A DNA stretch of 12,966 nt from Firmicutes bacterium HGW-Firmicutes-10 (GTDB lineage: Bacteria > Bacillota_I > Bacilli_A > Erysipelotrichales > Erysipelotrichaceae): positions 1 through 12,966 of the forward strand of contig PHAF01000045.1 in assembly GCA_002841605.1 (NCBI GenBank), written 5' to 3'. Of this stretch, positions 7,366-12,966 are shown in pieces. Under the pieces are notes generated by a model. That model ran no database searches, was not told the origin of the DNA, and saw only the letters and a list, made by a program, of their open reading frames with translations. How positions within the stretch are numbered: the first letter of the stretch is position 1; the number at the start of each line of letters is the position of its first letter. The translations under genes and the position numbers were made by a program.

Positions 7366-8132
7366 AAAATGCGGCTTACGCGACGGCGGTAGTCATTGTA
7401 TGTATCTTCGAAGAGCTGGCGGGAAGCCTCTTTTCCAACAAATACCGGACTTGTCAAGACATATGGAGGTTGGCCGGCCTGTGTCAGCAACTCAGCTACT
7501 CGCACTTTGATCAAGTTGACGATTAATGTGTTGGCGATGGTCGATGTCGGTCCGACCGGGGTAACTAAATCAGGCACACGGACGACCGCATCACCCATCG
7601 GTACGCAGGTATCGATCAAGATATCTGCAACATCGATCAGTTTTTTACCCGTGGAATGTTTATGCGGTGTCAGTTTACAGTTCTCTACTGCTGTTATCGC
7701 GATAACTTTCATGCCGCGCTTTTTCGCTCCCATGGCCATCTCTACGACGACATTACCTACACCACTGGTTGAGAAAAGCAAAAAGACATCTTGCGGTTTG
7801 AAGATGAAATTATTGAGGATCTGCTCTGCTAGTCCTTCGACGTTTTCGATAAACATCGCCTGACGCTGACCGTTGGCACCGACGACCTGGTTGTGAAATG
7901 TCATCGACAGTTCGACGATGGTATGAAAACCCGGGAAACTTCCGTAACGCGGGAAAACTTCTTCGACAGCCATTCGGGAATGTCCGGATCCATAGACATG
8001 GACCAGACCCTCGCTGGCGATGCAATTTGCAAAGATTTGGGAAACCTCCTCAATGGTTTTCATTTGAGTGGTCGTGATGTCACTGATGATTTTGTTGGTT
8101 GCGGCTATATAGTCGCTATATACTTGATTCAT
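7362..8132 (-). CDS. SIS-domain sugar isomerase-like protein (UPF0309-like)
   Basis: This 256-residue protein has one SIS (sugar isomerase) domain of the SIS_2 type, like phosphoheptose isomerase GmhA and the UPF0309 proteins. Visible marks are the phosphosugar-binding VYGSGHS (46-52) and FSTSGVGN (120-127), plus an N-terminal helical segment. Such domains bind sugar phosphates to isomerise them or to sense them. It is the first gene of the leftward operon: AAGGAGA lies about 6 nt before the ATG at 8132, and a TTG five codons upstream falls before that site and is rejected. It probably performs the first isomerisation of the incoming sugar phosphate. No DNA-binding domain is present, so it is not an RpiR-type regulator. 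Confidence 0.85.
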   Translation of the reverse strand: MNQVYSDYIAATNKIISDITTTQMKTIEEVSQIFANCIASEGLVHVYGSGHSRMAVEEVFPRYGSFPGFHTIVELSMTFHNQVVGANGQRQAMFIENVEGLAEQILNNFIFKPQDVFLLFSTSGVGNVVVEMAMGAKKRGMKVIAITAVENCKLTPHKHSTGKKLIDVADILIDTCVPMGDAVVRVPDLVTPVGPTSTIANTLIVNLIKVRVAELLTQAGQPPYVLTSPVFVGKEASRQLFEDTYNDYRRRVSRIL

Positions 8133-8160
8133 AAATTCTCCTTTCAAGAATAGATTGAAT

Positions 8161-8200
8161 TAGCTATCATTTTCAATCATATTCTATCATTTTCTATCAT
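8161..8200 (-). repeat. Four tandem 10-bp repeats in the operon promoter
   Basis: Four adjacent 10-mers fit the minus-strand consensus ATGATAGAAA: plus-strand units TAGCTATCAT, TTTCAATCAT, ATTCTATCAT and TTTCTATCAT. All four share C(T/A)ATCAT. The period equals about one DNA helical turn, and the array covers the -10 box and the likely transcription start of the eight-gene operon. It is probably an operator for a repressor that binds one face of the helix. A low-complexity origin cannot be excluded. Confidence 0.65.
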
Positions 8201-8209
8201 CGATGTCAT
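8181..8209 (-). promoter_or_regulatory. Promoter of the eight-gene sugar operon
   Basis: On the minus strand, -35 ATGACA (8204-8209, 5 of 6 consensus) and -10 TAGAAT (8181-8186, 5 of 6) are 17 nt apart, the optimal spacing. Transcription would begin near 8174, leaving a leader of about 40 nt before the SIS gene. The -10 and spacer lie within the tandem repeats, which fits repression at the core promoter. Confidence 0.7.
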
Positions 8210-8220
8210 GTATTTGACTC

Positions 8221-8246
8221 AAAAGAAAAACCTTCTTGCGAAGGTT
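8221..8246 (-). terminator. Intrinsic terminator after the cyclophilin gene
   Basis: On the minus strand, AACCTTC and GAAGGTT pair as a 7-bp stem around GCAA and are followed by a T-rich run (TTTCTTTT). The cyclophilin stop codon lies at the base of the stem. It insulates this unit from the sugar operon, whose promoter follows directly. Confidence 0.85.
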
Positions 8247-8757
8247 AGACTTTGATGAAATCCGGGTATTCGATCCCGAAAGTTTCGACTGTTGCTTTTT
8301 GGATCCGTTGATCTTCCATCGGGCGATCACGGAAACTTTTGACCTTAACGATCCGGTCTGCTTCTTCCATGCCATAAATCACTTGACCAAAGGATGCGTA
8401 CTGGCCATCCAAATGAGGGGAGTCAGCAACCATCAAAAAGAACTGCGATCCGGCACTGTTGGGCATTGAAGAGCGTGCCATCGAAATGACACCGCGTTTG
8501 TGTTTCAAATCATTTTTAAATCCGTTGGAAGTAAACTCTCCTTTGATGGAATAGCCGGGATTACCCATTCCGGTACCCGTTGGGCAACCACCCTGAATCA
8601 TAAAGTTTGGAATGACACGATGGAAAATCAGACCGTCGTAATATCCTTTTGATACCAAAGATATAAAGTTGTTGACGGTATTGGGTGCTACTTCGGGAAA
8701 AAGTTCGATTTTGATCTCGTTACCGTTTTCCATAGTTAATGTGACGATAGGGTTCAT
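8245..8757 (-). CDS. Peptidyl-prolyl cis-trans isomerase, cyclophilin type
   Basis: This enzyme catalyses isomerisation of proline peptide bonds and assists protein folding. The 170-residue cyclophilin shows the active-site core IFHRVIPNFMIQGG (44-57, catalytic R47), GSQFF (103-107) and LDGQYASFG (116-124). There is no signal peptide, so it is cytosolic. AAGGAGG lies 5 nt upstream of the ATG at 8757. A TTG nine codons earlier falls in the hairpin between this gene and rubredoxin and is rejected. It follows the rubredoxin gene by 48 nt and is probably co-transcribed with it, subject to that hairpin. Confidence 0.93.
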   Translation of the reverse strand: MNPIVTLTMENGNEIKIELFPEVAPNTVNNFISLVSKGYYDGLIFHRVIPNFMIQGGCPTGTGMGNPGYSIKGEFTSNGFKNDLKHKRGVISMARSSMPNSAGSQFFLMVADSPHLDGQYASFGQVIYGMEEADRIVKVKSFRDRPMEDQRIQKATVETFGIEYPDFIKV

Positions 8758-8772
8758 AAGTCCTCCTTCTAT

Positions 8773-8798
8773 AGAAAGGCACAATCATCGATTGTGCC
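8773..8798 (-). terminator. Perfect hairpin between rubredoxin and cyclophilin genes (weak terminator or attenuator)
   Basis: GGCACAATC (8778-8786) and GATTGTGCC (8790-8798) pair perfectly over 9 bp with a 3-nt loop. On the minus strand the stem is followed only by TTTCTAT, a poor T tract, and then by the cyclophilin ribosome binding site. It may partly terminate, or protect the end of a processed message. Confidence 0.45.
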
Positions 8799-8805
8799 AT
8801 CAAGC

Positions 8806-8967
8806 TTATTCTGAAATGGGTTCAAACATGTCTTTGCTTACGCCGCAAAGAGGGCACATCCAATCATCAGGGATATCTTCAAACGATGTTCCCGGAGCAA
8901 TTCCGCTATCCGGATCACCGATAGCCGGATCATAGATGTATTCACAAGCCAAACATTGATATTTCAT
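8806..8967 (-). CDS. Rubredoxin
   Basis: This small iron electron carrier has 53 residues. Its single Fe is held by two CxxC knuckles, C5/C8 and C38/C41, in the classical contexts YQCLACEYIYDP and PDDWMCPLCGVSKDMFE. Length and spacing match stand-alone rubredoxins of anaerobes, where they pass electrons to rubrerythrin, oxygen reductases and similar partners. The start ATG at 8967 is preceded by AAAGGA about 9 nt away, and the stop is the TAA at 8806-8808. It has its own promoter at 8999-9026 and sits upstream of the cyclophilin gene. No redox partner is encoded next to it. Confidence 0.95.
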   Translation of the reverse strand: MKYQCLACEYIYDPAIGDPDSGIAPGTSFEDIPDDWMCPLCGVSKDMFEPISE

Positions 8968-8998
8968 ATATACAGTTCCTTTCTTATTTTCTATCTAA

Positions 8999-9026
8999 AG
9001 TATACCAAATCCCGTCATCTTTTCAA
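8999..9026 (-). promoter_or_regulatory. Rubredoxin promoter
   Basis: On the minus strand, -35 TTGAAA (9021-9026) and -10 TATACT (8999-9004) are 16 nt apart, and TGG before the -10 makes an extended -10. The leader would be about 25 nt. No terminator was seen between the upstream AI-2E gene (stop at 9041) and this promoter, so read-through is possible. Confidence 0.7.
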
Positions 9027-9040
9027 TGACAATCGAATAA

Positions 9041-10159
9041 TTAATCGGTTTTGACCTCGGATTGAACGACTTCGGTTTCTTTATGTTGCTTATACAAGAT
9101 GATTTTTTTGTTGCGATGCAATCCGTTAAGAATGGCCAATGTGATTGGGAATCCAAACAAACCGGCAACCCCGAACAGTTGTAATCCAATGTACATTGCA
9201 AACAAAGTGAGCAACGGATGCAACCCGACTTGATCTCCGATGATCTTTGGTTCAATGATATTCCGGATAACCGTTACAATCAGATAAATGATCAACAACC
9301 CAAAGCCTAATCGTGAATCCCCTTCCAAGAAAGTAAATATCATCCACGGTATCATGACCCCACCGGTGCCGGCGACGGGAAGAATGTCAAAGATGGCTAT
9401 CAAAAAGGCGACGACGATGGCGGATTCGATCCCTAAGATTGAAAATCCGATAGTCAACTCCACAAAAGTGATCGACATGATCATCAGATATGATTTTGCG
9501 TATTTATGTAAAGTCGAAACCAGAAACAGTTGTGCTTCTATAAGCAGACTTCGTTTGCTTGGTGATATCTGATCGAGCAAGAAATTTACGATCAGCTGAT
9601 AGTCCATGGCTATAAAAAAGGATGAGATGACGGTCAACAGAAATCCGACCAAAAACAGCGGGACTTTGGACGCAATGTTTGTTATATAAGAAACACTTCC
9701 CACGGAAATCGATGTGATCAAATTTCCCAGTGATTCGAGTATCTGTTGGGAGTATATGCGGACTTGTTCAACCAGCATAGGGTCGATTTGCGAAGCGAGT
9801 TCTTCTAAATTATTCAATGCATTTGAAAGCCAGGGGACCAGCACATTGTTATACAACTGCGGAATTTCCTGGAAGAAATCTTTCAGGTATAAGAATACTT
9901 CAATACCCAAGAAAATCGTAAGTGCCAGTAAGAGCAAGTAAAAGACACCGATGACAATCAGTGCGGCCACTTTATTGGGGAGTTTCAGCTTATTAGTTAA
10001 TGAGCGGATAAGCGGTTTAAAGGCAAAGGCAATGATAAAACCCAAGACAAATGGAAATATCAGAGGTATAAAATATTTGAATGTCACATAAACCAAGCCT
10101 AAAATGACAGCTAAATAGGCAGCTTCAACCAGAAATTTCTGTTTTCGTTTGATGTCCAT
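9041..10159 (-). CDS. AI-2E family (YtvI-like) integral membrane protein
   Basis: This 372-residue polytopic protein of the AI-2E family transporter/permease group is named after an autoinducer-2 exporter, but members also include sodium/proton antiporters and sporulation protein YtvI. Hydrophobic segments lie near residues 12-48, 63-92, 166-186, 223-262, 265-300 and 315-345, with a soluble region at about 93-160. Family marks are the DILPVAGTG motif (258-266), RNIIEPKIIGDQVGLHPL (299-316) and GVAGLFGFPI (330-339). A charged tail follows. The ATG at 10159 has GGGAGG 4 nt upstream. The substrate is not deducible. It is divergent from the lipid kinase gene and lies upstream of rubredoxin. Confidence 0.85.
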   Translation of the reverse strand: MDIKRKQKFLVEAAYLAVILGLVYVTFKYFIPLIFPFVLGFIIAFAFKPLIRSLTNKLKLPNKVAALIVIGVFYLLLLALTIFLGIEVFLYLKDFFQEIPQLYNNVLVPWLSNALNNLEELASQIDPMLVEQVRIYSQQILESLGNLITSISVGSVSYITNIASKVPLFLVGFLLTVISSFFIAMDYQLIVNFLLDQISPSKRSLLIEAQLFLVSTLHKYAKSYLMIMSITFVELTIGFSILGIESAIVVAFLIAIFDILPVAGTGGVMIPWMIFTFLEGDSRLGFGLLIIYLIVTVIRNIIEPKIIGDQVGLHPLLTLFAMYIGLQLFGVAGLFGFPITLAILNGLHRNKKIILYKQHKETEVVQSEVKTD

Positions 10160-10182
10160 AATTCCTCCCTCAAGGCACTATC

Positions 10183-10191
10183 AGTATATCA
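10183..10191 (-). promoter_or_regulatory. Extended -10 promoter of the AI-2E family gene
   Basis: On the minus strand, TGATATACT is an extended -10 (TG-N-TATACT) located 24 nt before the start codon. No convincing -35 box is found 16-18 nt upstream. Confidence 0.5.
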
Positions 10192-10207
10192 TATTCAGGG
10201 GGTACGA

Positions 10208-10236
10208 TTGAATATTGTCTGTGAAAACCGTATAAT
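10208..10236 (+). promoter_or_regulatory. Promoter of the lipid kinase gene
   Basis: -35 TTGAAT (10208-10213) and a perfect -10 TATAAT (10231-10236) are separated by the ideal 17 nt. Transcription would start near 10243. It is back to back with the AI-2E gene promoter in a 111-bp intergenic region. Confidence 0.8.
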
Positions 10237-10270
10237 GTACTTATGAAATTGTGTACAGAGGTTAATCTCA

Positions 10271-11170
10271 ATGTCGAAAAAAGTATTATTGATCGTAAAT
10301 CCAAAAGCCGGTAAGCTTAAATCCCGCAACCGTCTTTTTTCATTGGTAAAACAGATTTCGCTTCGTGCGGATGTTTGTAACATGGTCATGACCCGGCGTC
10401 CGGCGGATGCAACAGCCATCGTCGAGAAAAATCACAGCAAATATGATATCATCGCTTGTTTAGGCGGGGATGGAACGTTGAATGAAGTCATCACCGGTAT
10501 CATGAATGTTCAGTCAGATGTTTCGTTGGGGTTTATCCCGGCGGGTACGACCAATGATTTTGCGCGCAGCCATCAGATGGTACGCAATATCCGTCAGTCC
10601 GCGGATGATATTATGGCCGGCGCAGTCGTTGCTTTGGATCTCGGCCAGTTTGAAAACAGTTATTTCACTTATATCGCATCGATTGGTGCCTTTACCGCAG
10701 TTTCATACAAAACTCCTCAAATTGCCAAAAATGCTTTTGGATATGGTGCTTATCTGCTTTTTTCTATCGGTCATTTTTCATCGTTGCGTAAACATCAAGT
10801 CACGATCAAGTCCAATGGTGAATCCGTCGTTGAAGATGTGATTTTTCTTGCCATCACAAATTCGACCTCAGTGGCAGGCATGCTAAAGTATCCGAAAAAT
10901 GAAGTGCGCACGGATGATGGATTGTTGGAGTTGCTGATTATTCGATATCCAAAGAATATTTATCAGTGGTTTGAAATCGTCATTGAACTGACAAAGGGTA
11001 ATTATCATCATCCGCTGATCGAAATGCGTTCGCTTTCATCGGTCACGATTGAGTCCTCGGAAGCACTTAACTGGTGTTTGGATGGGGAATTTGGCGGTGC
11101 ATACAAAAAGGCAGCCATTCAATGTCTGCCCAAAAAAGTTAATTTGATCCTCAATAAGCCTTCTCAATAA
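10271..11170 (+). CDS. Diacylglycerol kinase / YegS-BmrU family lipid kinase
   Basis: This 299-residue cytosolic lipid kinase of the DAGK catalytic superfamily would phosphorylate diacylglycerol or a related lipid and return it to phospholipid synthesis. Motifs in order are NPKAG (10-14), the nucleotide-binding GGDGTLNEV (65-73), GFIPAGTTNDFARS (87-100), a TDDGLLEL segment near 214 and a DGEF near 272. This is the arrangement of the essential Gram-positive enzyme DgkB. The start has AGAGG about 9 nt upstream. Its stop overlaps that of the convergent lipocalin-like gene by 7 nt and no separate terminator lies between them. It probably serves membrane lipid or lipoteichoic-acid-linked diacylglycerol recycling; the exact lipid is inferred. 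Confidence 0.92.
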   Translation: MSKKVLLIVNPKAGKLKSRNRLFSLVKQISLRADVCNMVMTRRPADATAIVEKNHSKYDIIACLGGDGTLNEVITGIMNVQSDVSLGFIPAGTTNDFARSHQMVRNIRQSADDIMAGAVVALDLGQFENSYFTYIASIGAFTAVSYKTPQIAKNAFGYGAYLLFSIGHFSSLRKHQVTIKSNGESVVEDVIFLAITNSTSVAGMLKYPKNEVRTDDGLLELLIIRYPKNIYQWFEIVIELTKGNYHHPLIEMRSLSSVTIESSEALNWCLDGEFGGAYKKAAIQCLPKKVNLILNKPSQ

Positions 11171-12081
11171 CCAACCAGCTCCGCTCCACCGTAATCACTG
11201 ACATATGTTTTTCCTTGATATTTTACCGTGATCCTTGCGCCTAATCCTTCTTTGATAACACCACTCATAGCACCGAGTTGCGGTGCTTTTAATTCGCCTG
11301 CATCATCGAAATGCACGAGGACCTCACACACATCTTTCCCTTTTTTCAGTTCAAATGAGTACCCACCGTCAAACTTCCAAATATTTTCATCCTTATATCC
11401 ATTGTAAGTAGCAAAGCGATGTTCTTTGCCATCGATGATCAGATTAGCGATCACACCGTTGAAAGAAAGACCTAAAAACGGTATTTTGGCCACACTGGCC
11501 ATAAAGCGCACGGATGGGTCATCGAAATGATTGGCTTGTACCCAGAGATATCGTTTGGGAAATGAAGTACCCCAATCCTTCTCGAGATAACCCCGGTCAT
11601 TTTGAAACGTCCAAAGTGTCTCGTTGACGGTCAATGTTCCATTAACAGAGTGGTCCATACTGATGACTCCGTGATTGCATTCCATATTGGGAATGTAGGC
11701 AAAGGGTCCCATGATGGTTGGCGAATAAAGGGTGTGTTTGATTTCTTCAAAAGGTCCATAATTCAATTTTCCCTTGATAACGATTTTTTCATTTCGTAAG
11801 TCGATCGAAATCCCAGTCTCGCTAAAAATATTCATTGCGATTCGTACGCGAAACGGTTTCTCATCGGATGAGAATTCACTGATGTCAAAACGGAAATAAT
11901 GGGTTTGTATGGCGGGAGCAATGATCACTTGGATAAAGGCGTGTTCATCACCTTTTTTCAAACTTACTCCCGGAATAAAACTGATGGTTTGTTGAAGTGG
12001 TTCACACACCTGTTTAAAATACCACCCTTCAAAATAGCGGTCTTTTCGTTTGCTTCCTTGAAATAATATCGGCTTTTTCAT
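11164..12081 (-). CDS. Tocopherol cyclase-like (PF14249) lipocalin-fold protein
   Basis: This 305-residue protein resembles the bacterial branch of the tocopherol cyclase family. In plants and cyanobacteria the family closes the chromanol ring of vitamin E; the role in Gram-positive bacteria, which make no tocopherol, is unknown. Visible family marks are YFEGWYFK (16-23), MGPFAYIP (124-131), MECNHGVISMDH (133-144), EKDWGTSFP (167-175) and WVQANHF (180-186). The rest is beta-rich, as expected for a double lipocalin-like barrel that binds hydrophobic ligands. There is no signal peptide. The ATG at 12081 has GAGGG 7 nt upstream; the codon before it is TTG. It sits between a lipid kinase and an envelope-stress pair, which suggests a lipid or isoprenoid ligand, by inference. 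Confidence 0.85.
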   Translation of the reverse strand: MKKPILFQGSKRKDRYFEGWYFKQVCEPLQQTISFIPGVSLKKGDEHAFIQVIIAPAIQTHYFRFDISEFSSDEKPFRVRIAMNIFSETGISIDLRNEKIVIKGKLNYGPFEEIKHTLYSPTIMGPFAYIPNMECNHGVISMDHSVNGTLTVNETLWTFQNDRGYLEKDWGTSFPKRYLWVQANHFDDPSVRFMASVAKIPFLGLSFNGVIANLIIDGKEHRFATYNGYKDENIWKFDGGYSFELKKGKDVCEVLVHFDDAGELKAPQLGAMSGVIKEGLGARITVKYQGKTYVSDYGGAELVGY

Positions 12082-12107
12082 CAAACATCCCTCATTCTTT
12101 ATTTACA

Positions 12108-12113
12108 ATTATA
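12108..12113 (-). promoter_or_regulatory. -10 box of the tocopherol cyclase-like gene
   Basis: A perfect TATAAT on the minus strand lies 26 nt before the start codon. The matching -35 is poor (AGCACA at 17 nt spacing). It is divergent from the PspC promoter, with the two -10 boxes about 22 bp apart, so the two may influence each other. Confidence 0.5.
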
Positions 12114-12132
12114 CCTCAGTTATTTTCATCTG

Positions 12133-12141
12133 TGCTATAAT
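12133..12141 (+). promoter_or_regulatory. Extended -10 promoter of the PspC / LiaF-like pair
   Basis: TGCTATAAT is a perfect extended -10 box (TG-N-TATAAT), 25 nt before the PspC start. No good -35 box is seen, so a regulator may assist it. Confidence 0.6.
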
Positions 12142-12166
12142 ATACTCAGTTAAAGGGGGTGCTTTT

Positions 12167-12376
12167 ATGGCCTATCATGATCCTAACACTCAATTGTATC
12201 GCAGTAAGGATGGCGCTGTTTTGGGTGGCGTTTGTTCAGGTATTTCGGAGCGTTTTAAAATCGACGTTTCATTGGTTCGAATTCTGTTTCTGTTGGCATT
12301 GTTTGGGGTTACCATTGGATTTTGGGTTTATGTAGTTCTTTGGATCGTCCTACCAGAAAAATCAGAAGTAAGATAA
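12167..12376 (+). CDS. PspC domain-containing small membrane protein
   Basis: This 69-residue protein is made almost entirely of one PspC domain. The conserved N-terminal part is LYRSKDGAVLGGVCSGISE (10-28) with FKIDVSLVRILF (30-41), followed by a membrane segment at about 38-63 that ends in the typical VLWIVLPE. PspC proteins are inner-membrane parts of phage-shock and envelope-stress responses. The AGGGGG ribosome binding site lies 7-8 nt upstream. A LiaF-like gene follows after 15 nt, so the two form an operon. In Gram-positive bacteria PspC and LiaF-type proteins are commonly linked to the LiaRS cell-envelope stress response, but no LiaS or LiaR gene is visible here. Confidence 0.9.
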   Translation: MAYHDPNTQLYRSKDGAVLGGVCSGISERFKIDVSLVRILFLLALFGVTIGFWVYVVLWIVLPEKSEVR

Positions 12377-12391
12377 ACAAGGAGGTTATTT

Positions 12392-12856
12392 ATGAAAAAA
12401 AGAAATATCGTATTAACCGTTGCGGCACTTACGGTTGCGGCCGGTGCCGGAGCGATTGCTTACAATGTCGTTACCACTCAAAAGCAAATGAAGGGATATG
12501 ACAAAAAAGTCAGTTTCAAAGGTGAGGCAGTCAAGTTTGAAGATACCTTTGATTCAGCTTCTTATGCTGTCAACTATTCCGGATTGCACATGGACTTTAC
12601 CAAGGCCACGCTTAAAAACAATATGGGTCAATTGGCCTTGTTTGGAAACTTTTCGGGAATCGATATCGTCGTTCCGAAGGGCTGGCGTGTCATTGCCAAT
12701 GGGGTCAATCATGGTTCAGGCATTAATAATGCCTGCGCGAATCTGTTAAGTGATGATCAGCCGGTGTTGTTTGTTACTTACAACATGAAACTGTCCGGTC
12801 TCAATATCCGCAGTGAAAAAGAAGAAGTCATCGAAATCGAAGAGCAAAATGCATAA
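12392..12856 (+). CDS. Membrane-anchored hypothetical protein with LiaF-C-like domain
   Basis: This 154-residue protein is not firmly recognised. It starts with MKKR and a hydrophobic Ala/Gly-rich segment (6-26) that looks like an N-terminal membrane anchor. A beta-rich domain follows (about 57-140), where repeating strands such as ALFGNFSGIDIVVPKGWRV recall the C-terminal domain of LiaF (cell wall-active antibiotic response). An acidic tail ends it. Its position 15 nt after pspC, with AAGGAGG 6 nt before the ATG, supports a shared envelope-stress role. The 4-helix membrane part of true LiaF is missing, so this would be a shortened form. The function is inferred only. Confidence 0.7.
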   Translation: MKKRNIVLTVAALTVAAGAGAIAYNVVTTQKQMKGYDKKVSFKGEAVKFEDTFDSASYAVNYSGLHMDFTKATLKNNMGQLALFGNFSGIDIVVPKGWRVIANGVNHGSGINNACANLLSDDQPVLFVTYNMKLSGLNIRSEKEEVIEIEEQNA

Positions 12857-12906
12857 AGGCCTTACGGCCTTTCAGACTGTCGACAAAGTAAGTCGGCAGT
12901 TTTTTT
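12855..12906 (+). terminator. Double hairpin with intrinsic terminator after the PspC / LiaF-like pair
   Basis: The first hairpin, AAAGGCC/GGCCTTT (12855-12872, loop TTAC), begins within the stop codon. The second pairs ACTGTCGAC (12876-12884) with GTCGGCAGT (12892-12900), nine pairs with one G-U, and runs into seven T. The second is a typical intrinsic terminator; the first may assist it. Confidence 0.85.
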
Positions 12907-12911
12907 ATGTT

Positions 12912-12939
12912 TTGAGCACGAAAGACCTCATGTTAAAAT
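12912..12939 (+). promoter_or_regulatory. Promoter of the next rightward gene
   Basis: -35 TTGAGC (12912-12917) and -10 TAAAAT (12934-12939) are 16 nt apart, with TG at 12931-12932 forming an extended -10. It follows the terminator and precedes a ribosome binding site and ATG at the window edge. Confidence 0.6.
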
Positions 12940-12962
12940 AGAAGTATCAAGAGGGCTCGCCA

Positions 12963-12966
12963 ATGA
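12963..12966 (+). CDS. Start of a further gene, cut by the window edge
   Basis: AAGAGGG (12949-12955) lies 7 nt before an ATG at 12963-12965, downstream of a good promoter. Only the start codon and one further base are inside the window, so the product is unknown. Confidence 0.4.

Noticed and set aside
7396..7863. 155-codon plus-strand open frame
   Set aside because: It is antisense to the SIS-domain gene and its translation has no domain character.
8187..8375. 62-codon minus-strand open frame
   Set aside because: It spans the cyclophilin terminator and the operon promoter and is a frame shadow.
9014..9030. GTCAT/ATGAC hairpin as a terminator of the AI-2E gene
   Set aside because: Only 5 bp of stem and no T tract; it overlaps the rubredoxin -35 box.
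8995..9255. 86-codon minus-strand cysteine-containing frame
   Set aside because: It is a shifted frame of the AI-2E gene that runs into the rubredoxin promoter; its cysteines form no known motif.
1..12966. CRISPR arrays, tRNA or rRNA genes, insertion sequences, phage genes
   Set aside because: No regularly spaced long repeats, clover-leaf signatures, transposase or phage proteins were found; the only tandem repeat is the 10-bp promoter array.

Overview
The window looks like a chromosomal segment of a low-to-moderate-GC anaerobic Gram-positive bacterium. A Firmicutes relative such as the Erysipelotrichia fits best, but that is inference from gene content and not a taxonomic assignment. The supporting signs are strong AGGAGG-type ribosome binding sites, TTGAxx/TATAAT promoters (several with an extended -10), a rubredoxin, an AI-2E family membrane protein, a BmrU/DgkB-type lipid kinase and a PspC protein. 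TGA is used as a normal stop in several genes, so this is not the Mycoplasma code.

Region 1 (1-8246) is dominated by an eight-gene leftward operon. Its order of transcription is SIS-domain protein, SDR dehydrogenase, FAD-dependent oxidoreductase, phosphotriesterase-family (COG1735-like) hydrolase, KDPG/KHG aldolase, NagA deacetylase, ManA-like isomerase and DeoC aldolase. The genes overlap or nearly touch: 4, 4, 1 and 11 nt overlaps, a 24 nt gap, an 8 nt overlap, then a 3 nt gap. They should therefore act as one unit. A single good promoter lies at 8181-8209, inside a striking set of four tandem 10-bp repeats (8161-8200). A ninth gene, a xylose-isomerase-like TIM-barrel protein (34-906, rightward), runs head-on into deoC and overlaps its end by 36 nt. 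Its ribosome binding site sits inside a perfect 22-bp palindrome. The enzyme set reads as an uncharacterised carbohydrate catabolic pathway: oxidation to a (phospho)lactone, lactone opening, aldol cleavage, deacetylation, and entry to glycolysis. No transporter, kinase, dehydratase or regulator is visible in the window.

Region 2 (8221-10159, leftward) carries a cyclophilin, a 53-residue rubredoxin, and an AI-2E/YtvI-like membrane protein. The first two are separated by a perfect hairpin, and the cyclophilin ends in a clear intrinsic terminator.

Region 3 (10183-12966) has a rightward diacylglycerol-kinase-like lipid kinase that converges, with a 7 nt overlap, on a leftward tocopherol-cyclase-like lipocalin-fold protein. 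Divergent from the latter is a two-gene unit, a PspC miniprotein plus a membrane-anchored LiaF-C-like protein, closed by a strong terminator. The theme is envelope and membrane-lipid upkeep. A promoter, ribosome binding site and start codon of a further rightward gene lie at the right edge. No tRNA, rRNA, CRISPR or mobile element was seen, and no gene-free stretch exceeds about 115 bp.
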